Part shown: positions 14,926 through 16,966 of the stretch, in pieces
Layout of the letters: the number at the start of each line of letters is the position of its first letter
How positions within the stretch are numbered: the stretch's first letter is position 1
DNA from: CAYVFC01 sp964450715
GTDB taxonomy: Bacteria; Myxococcota_A; Polyangia; Polyangiales; JAFGIB01
Assembly: GCA_964450715.1 (NCBI GenBank)
Contig: CAYVFC010000163.1
Coordinates: forward strand, 1-16,966
Length of the DNA stretch: 16,966 nucleotides
Direction: 5' to 3'
Notes under the pieces: generated by a model
The model's database searches: none
Told to the model about the DNA's origin: nothing
What the model saw: only the letters and a program-made list of their open reading frames with translations
Translations under genes and position numbers: made by a program

Positions 14926-15567
14926 CTAGAACCACGGCTCTTCGTCGCCGTACTCCTCAAGGTACCGCTCCCATTTTTCCCGCGCTTCCTGCTCCGAGAG
15001 TTTCCTGGGTTGCTGGTCGCGCCATGCCTTCCGAAGCTCGTTCGCCCGCTGCGAGTGCGGCGGCGCTATCGGCGGTGTGCCGTGCGTGCGGACTTTTTGA
15101 GTGCAGAGAAGGTTGCCTTCGGGGGCGATCGAGAAATCGCATTCGATTGACTCGCCCGCGGTCAGCTCACCGTTTACGAAGATCCATCCGGCCCGCAGAA
15201 GCCAGGCCGCGAACGCGCACGTGATCGTACGCCAGTCGCGGTCGAACAGGTGGGTCTCTCGCGACTCTTCCCACACCGGCTCGTAGTCCACGTCGCCGCA
15301 GTTGTAGTTCTCTTCGTAGTCGACAAGAAGGGAGATCAAGAACTGGGCACCGAACTCGATGTGATCGGCGTCGAGCAACGGCCCGCTGGCCACCGAGAGC
15401 CTCCACTCGTCGTCCGAGCGAGTCGTCGGGTTTGCGGTTCGCAGGTCAACGATCACCTCGTCCTGCGAGTCCAGCGCCCTGCCAATGAGCGCTTCGGCGG
15501 CCCGGAAATGGTCGGCCAGTTGATCGCTGGAGAGCGGACGGCAGGCAAGTCGGGAATTCGGGGGCAT
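14926..15567 (-). CDS. Hypothetical protein, 213 residues
   Basis: I do not recognise the family. The protein is acidic and soluble, with no signal peptide or membrane segment. It has an N-terminal helical part (SSDQLADHFRAAEALIGRAL), a middle with aromatic and acidic clusters (YEENYNCGDVDYEPVWEES), a hydrophobic helix (TITCAFAAWLLRAGWIFVNG) and a charged C-terminal helix rich in Glu, Arg and Lys ending GDEEPWF. ATG 15567 is the only usable start: no ATG, GTG or TTG occurs upstream in frame before the stop at 15631-15633. There is no Shine-Dalgarno-like sequence before it. Codon-position composition is that of a genuine gene. It lies beside the integrase remnant, so island cargo is possible. 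Confidence 0.6.
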   Translation of the reverse strand: MPPNSRLACRPLSSDQLADHFRAAEALIGRALDSQDEVIVDLRTANPTTRSDDEWRLSVASGPLLDADHIEFGAQFLISLLVDYEENYNCGDVDYEPVWEESRETHLFDRDWRTITCAFAAWLLRAGWIFVNGELTAGESIECDFSIAPEGNLLCTQKVRTHGTPPIAPPHSQRANELRKAWRDQQPRKLSEQEAREKWERYLEEYGDEEPWF

Positions 15568-15961
15568 GTGGAGGGGGACGAACCAGACGCGACCAAACTT
15601 CAGTATTAGTACAGACTGTCGTCGAAAGGCCTACGCCGGAAAGAGGTCATTTCCGGCATAGAAGGGAAAAGCATATAAGTATATGAAATTATAAGGGATA
15701 TCGTGATTTTAGGGGTAGTATTTTTCCGGCATAGGGCACCAGCCGGGCTGGTGAAATTCGGAAGTTCCGCGGCGGGGGGCGGCCGGGAGAGGGCTACGCA
15801 GGGGCAGGCTTTTACGCCCGTGCCCGGCTGGGACGGGACTCGGTTCTTCAGGGAAAGGAACGGTGCGTCTGCGCCTCCCTGCCAGGCTTGGTCCCAGCCG
15901 CGACCTTCCGGGGCATCTAGCTACCAACCAAGTCCTCGGGCGCGGCGAGAGCTTCACGTAA
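15568..15961. other. Intergenic stretch containing an AT-rich island
   Basis: No gene is called. About 15600-15725 is distinctly AT-rich in a GC-rich setting and contains the hairpin and repeated 12-mer described separately. It should hold the promoter of the leftward gene starting at 15567. A rightward open frame of 205 codons from 15703 runs through and beyond it, but it is Arg/Gly/Ser-rich without domain features and overlaps a better candidate in another frame. Confidence 0.4.
15631..15661. repeat. 12-bp stem hairpin CTACGCCGGAAA / TTTCCGGCATAG
   Basis: Arms 15631-15642 and 15650-15661 pair at 11 of 12 positions around a 7-nt loop. A third copy, identical to the right arm, lies at 15723-15734, beyond an AT-rich spacer of about 60 bp. 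The arrangement (one inverted pair plus a direct copy) upstream of the 15567 gene fits an operator, a recombinase or transposon-end binding site, or an integrative-element boundary. There is no T run, so it is not a typical terminator. Confidence 0.7.
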
Positions 15962-16378
15962 GTGCAGTCGTTCATCTTCCCCGAAGGGGTAGCTCGTCGA
16001 GGCGCGAGAGGAGCGGAGGCGGTTCTCGGCAAGTGCTCCACGTGCGGTCAGAAGTTCGAGGCCGCCCCCAGCTGGGAGTGGGCCGAGCTTACCAAGGCAG
16101 GGGCGTTCGCAAGCTGGCCGTGCCCGGATTGCGAAGGCAACGGGCGGTGGACCCGGCCTACCTCCGTGCCGTCAATCCCTCCCGGCGCACGTCGCTTCGC
16201 GAGAGTTTTTCCCGAGCGCGTGGTCGGCGCGGCACCGGCGGAACCACCCTCGCGGCGCTCCGAGGCGAACGAAATTCGCGTCTGCAACCCAGAAGCCAGG
16301 GAGAGGAGAGTGGCCTATGAGGGACCTACCGCCTCTTCCGGGGCCTGGAGGATTTCCGGCCAGGTCGCCGGTGAGTAA
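15962..16378 (+). CDS. Possible small zinc-ribbon protein
   Basis: This 138-codon frame begins at a GTG immediately after an in-frame TAA. Its main support is a paired-cysteine module, CSTC ... 25 residues ... CPDC (about residues 25-56), a plausible zinc ribbon, with aromatic residues between (SWEWAEL). After it the sequence becomes Arg/Pro/Ala-rich and low in features. There is no ribosome-binding site, and its 3' end overlaps the convergent XRE gene by 53 bp, so the C-terminal part may be spurious or the gene may be a fragment. Function unknown. Confidence 0.35.
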   Translation: MQSFIFPEGVARRGARGAEAVLGKCSTCGQKFEAAPSWEWAELTKAGAFASWPCPDCEGNGRWTRPTSVPSIPPGARRFARVFPERVVGAAPAEPPSRRSEANEIRVCNPEARERRVAYEGPTASSGAWRISGQVAGE

Positions 16379-16712
16379 TACTCGGGAATTTCGCCGCCAC
16401 CCTGAGTAAAAGACGCTGATCCTCGCGGGAAAGGGCAGCACAGGCCTCTGCAAGCTCCGGCAGTAAGGGACTCGCGGGCTCTGGTGCGCGCGCGGTAAAA
16501 ACCGAGCCCAGGCCCACCCCCAGCGCGGCCGCTATCGCCTCGAGCTTGGGCAGGGTCGCCCGGTGTACGCCGGTTTCGACCCTTGCCAGGTAGTTGACGG
16601 TCACGCCAGCGGCCTCGGCCAGGCGATTCTGGGTAAAATCCTTCTGCCGCCTGAGCTCCGCGATCCGCTTTCCGACCGCGAGATAGACGGGTTCCACGTT
16701 GGTTTCGGCCAT
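16326..16712 (-). CDS. XRE-family transcriptional regulator
   Basis: This 128-residue protein has an N-terminal Cro/C1-type helix-turn-helix at about residues 12-68: KRIAELRRQKDFTQNRLAEA, then AGVTVNYLARVETGVHRATL and LEAIAAALGV. The C-terminal half is a short helix (ELAEACAALSREDQRLLLRV) and a very basic tail (RRPGRKSSRPRKRR). It should bind DNA as a dimer. ATG 16712 gives the expected N-terminus. An inverted repeat begins 4 bp upstream of the ATG, over the ribosome-binding region, and others lie further out, which suggests that it represses itself and the divergent gene starting at 16907. It overlaps the 3' end of a doubtful convergent ORF. Confidence 0.85.
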   Translation of the reverse strand: MAETNVEPVYLAVGKRIAELRRQKDFTQNRLAEAAGVTVNYLARVETGVHRATLPKLEAIAAALGVGLGSVFTARAPEPASPLLPELAEACAALSREDQRLLLRVAAKFPSITHRRPGRKSSRPRKRR

Positions 16713-16716
16713 GCAG

Positions 16717-16733
16717 AGTGCCTACACGGCACT
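16717..16733. promoter_or_regulatory. Inverted repeat AGTGCC-N5-GGCACT over the XRE gene's 5' leader
   Basis: Perfect 6-bp arms lie around a 5-bp spacer, 4 bp upstream of the regulator's start codon. The position over the ribosome-binding region suits either an autoregulatory operator or an mRNA hairpin that limits translation. Confidence 0.5.
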
Positions 16734-16761
16734 TGTCTGGCAGTGAATGGTCTGATAAACC

Positions 16762-16834
16762 TATGTCTACAGGACATAATTACCGGAGTGGTTATATGTA
16801 TTGCTAAGTAGGACATGACATTCCCTCCGGTAAT
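16762..16834. promoter_or_regulatory. Cluster of inverted repeats in the divergent control region
   Basis: TATGTC-N5-GACATA (16762-16778) has the same 6-5-6 layout as the repeat near the XRE start. ATTACCGGAG (16779-16788) and CTCCGGTAAT (16825-16834) form a perfect 10-bp inverted pair 36 bp apart. AGGACAT occurs at 16771-16777 and again at 16810-16816. Together these look like a multi-operator control region between the XRE gene and the gene starting at 16907. Confidence 0.45.
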
Positions 16835-16906
16835 GTCTGTCCAACTTTTAACAGAGGGGTATTTCGGTTGCGCTTTTCGTTTAAGGGTACGGCAAGGGAG
16901 GATTCC

Positions 16907-16966
16907 ATGACTAATTACAGACCTCCTGACCTACCCCTTTCTCGAAATGTCCGGTTTTCGGTTGCC
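16907..16966 (+). CDS. Start of an unidentified gene, cut by the window edge
   Basis: ATG 16907-16909 is preceded by GGGAGG (16896-16901) five bases upstream, and the frame stays open to the last base, giving 20 residues beginning MTNYRPPDLPLSRNVRFSVA. The product cannot be identified from so little. It is divergent from the XRE regulator across about 190 bp packed with inverted repeats, so it is probably that regulator's target. Confidence 0.55.
   Translation, partial: MTNYRPPDLPLSRNVRFSVA

Noticed and set aside
15703..16320. Rightward 205-codon frame
   Set aside because: Arg/Ser/Gly-rich with no domain; it overlaps a frame with paired CxxC motifs and reads through the AT-rich hairpin region.
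1..16966. tRNA or rRNA genes and CRISPR arrays
   Set aside because: I looked for T-arm-like motifs, cloverleaf patterns near the integrase, and regularly spaced short repeats, and saw none that hold up.

Overview
The window looks like chromosomal DNA of a high-GC deltaproteobacterial-grade organism, most likely a myxobacterium-like lineage (Myxococcota). The evidence is indirect. There are three adjacent secreted lipoprotein genes, one with delta-60 repeats, one with Myxococcus-type Cys-rich repeats followed by an L-domain/LRR array, and one Cys-rich; all are favourites of that phylum. No rRNA or tRNA gene was found that could fix the taxonomy.

Layout. (1) 1-165: a few residues of a truncated gene run into copy 1 of an exact 117-bp repeat. 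(2) 166-2828: a lower-GC block with the C-terminal stub of a probable glycosyltransferase, then a two-gene leftward operon (GT4-type glycosyltransferase, zinc-finger SAM methyltransferase). (3) 3166-9016: a GC-rich rightward operon for surface or capsular polysaccharide: bi-domain (MDR + Gfo/Idh/MocA) oxidoreductase, heparinase II/III-family protein, WbuB-like GT4, and the N-terminal half of a UDP-ManNAc dehydrogenase (wecC), which is cut off by copy 2 of the repeat at 9017-9133. (4) 9134-12765: the three leftward lipoprotein genes; the last one, with delta-60 repeats, is cut by the same repeat copy. (5) 12899-14925: a scrap yard containing the C-terminal third of a spore-photolyase-like radical SAM gene, a 50-residue 82% glycine basic microprotein gene with an excellent ribosome-binding site, and a tyrosine-recombinase pseudogene. 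(6) 14926-16966: a hypothetical gene, a hairpin-rich AT island, a possible zinc-ribbon ORF, an XRE-family regulator and the first 20 codons of a divergent gene beyond the window.

How the genes work together. Blocks 2 and 3 would assemble and modify a polysaccharide: nucleotide-sugar oxidation, glycosyl transfer, methylation, and a heparinase-like protein that may process the polymer. Block 4 would decorate the outer membrane. The XRE gene and its divergent neighbour look like a regulator-target pair with operator-like inverted repeats between them.

The most important oddity is the 117-bp exact direct repeat. It breaks open reading frames on both sides of both copies, has imperfect terminal inverted repeats and ends in a perfect hairpin. 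Either it is a small mobile or recombinogenic element that has rearranged the locus, or it is a repeat at which an assembler joined unrelated contigs. The sequence alone cannot decide, so gene adjacency across 49-165 and 9017-9133 should be treated as provisional. The best candidate for something undescribed at gene level is the Gly-rich microprotein at 13468-13620.
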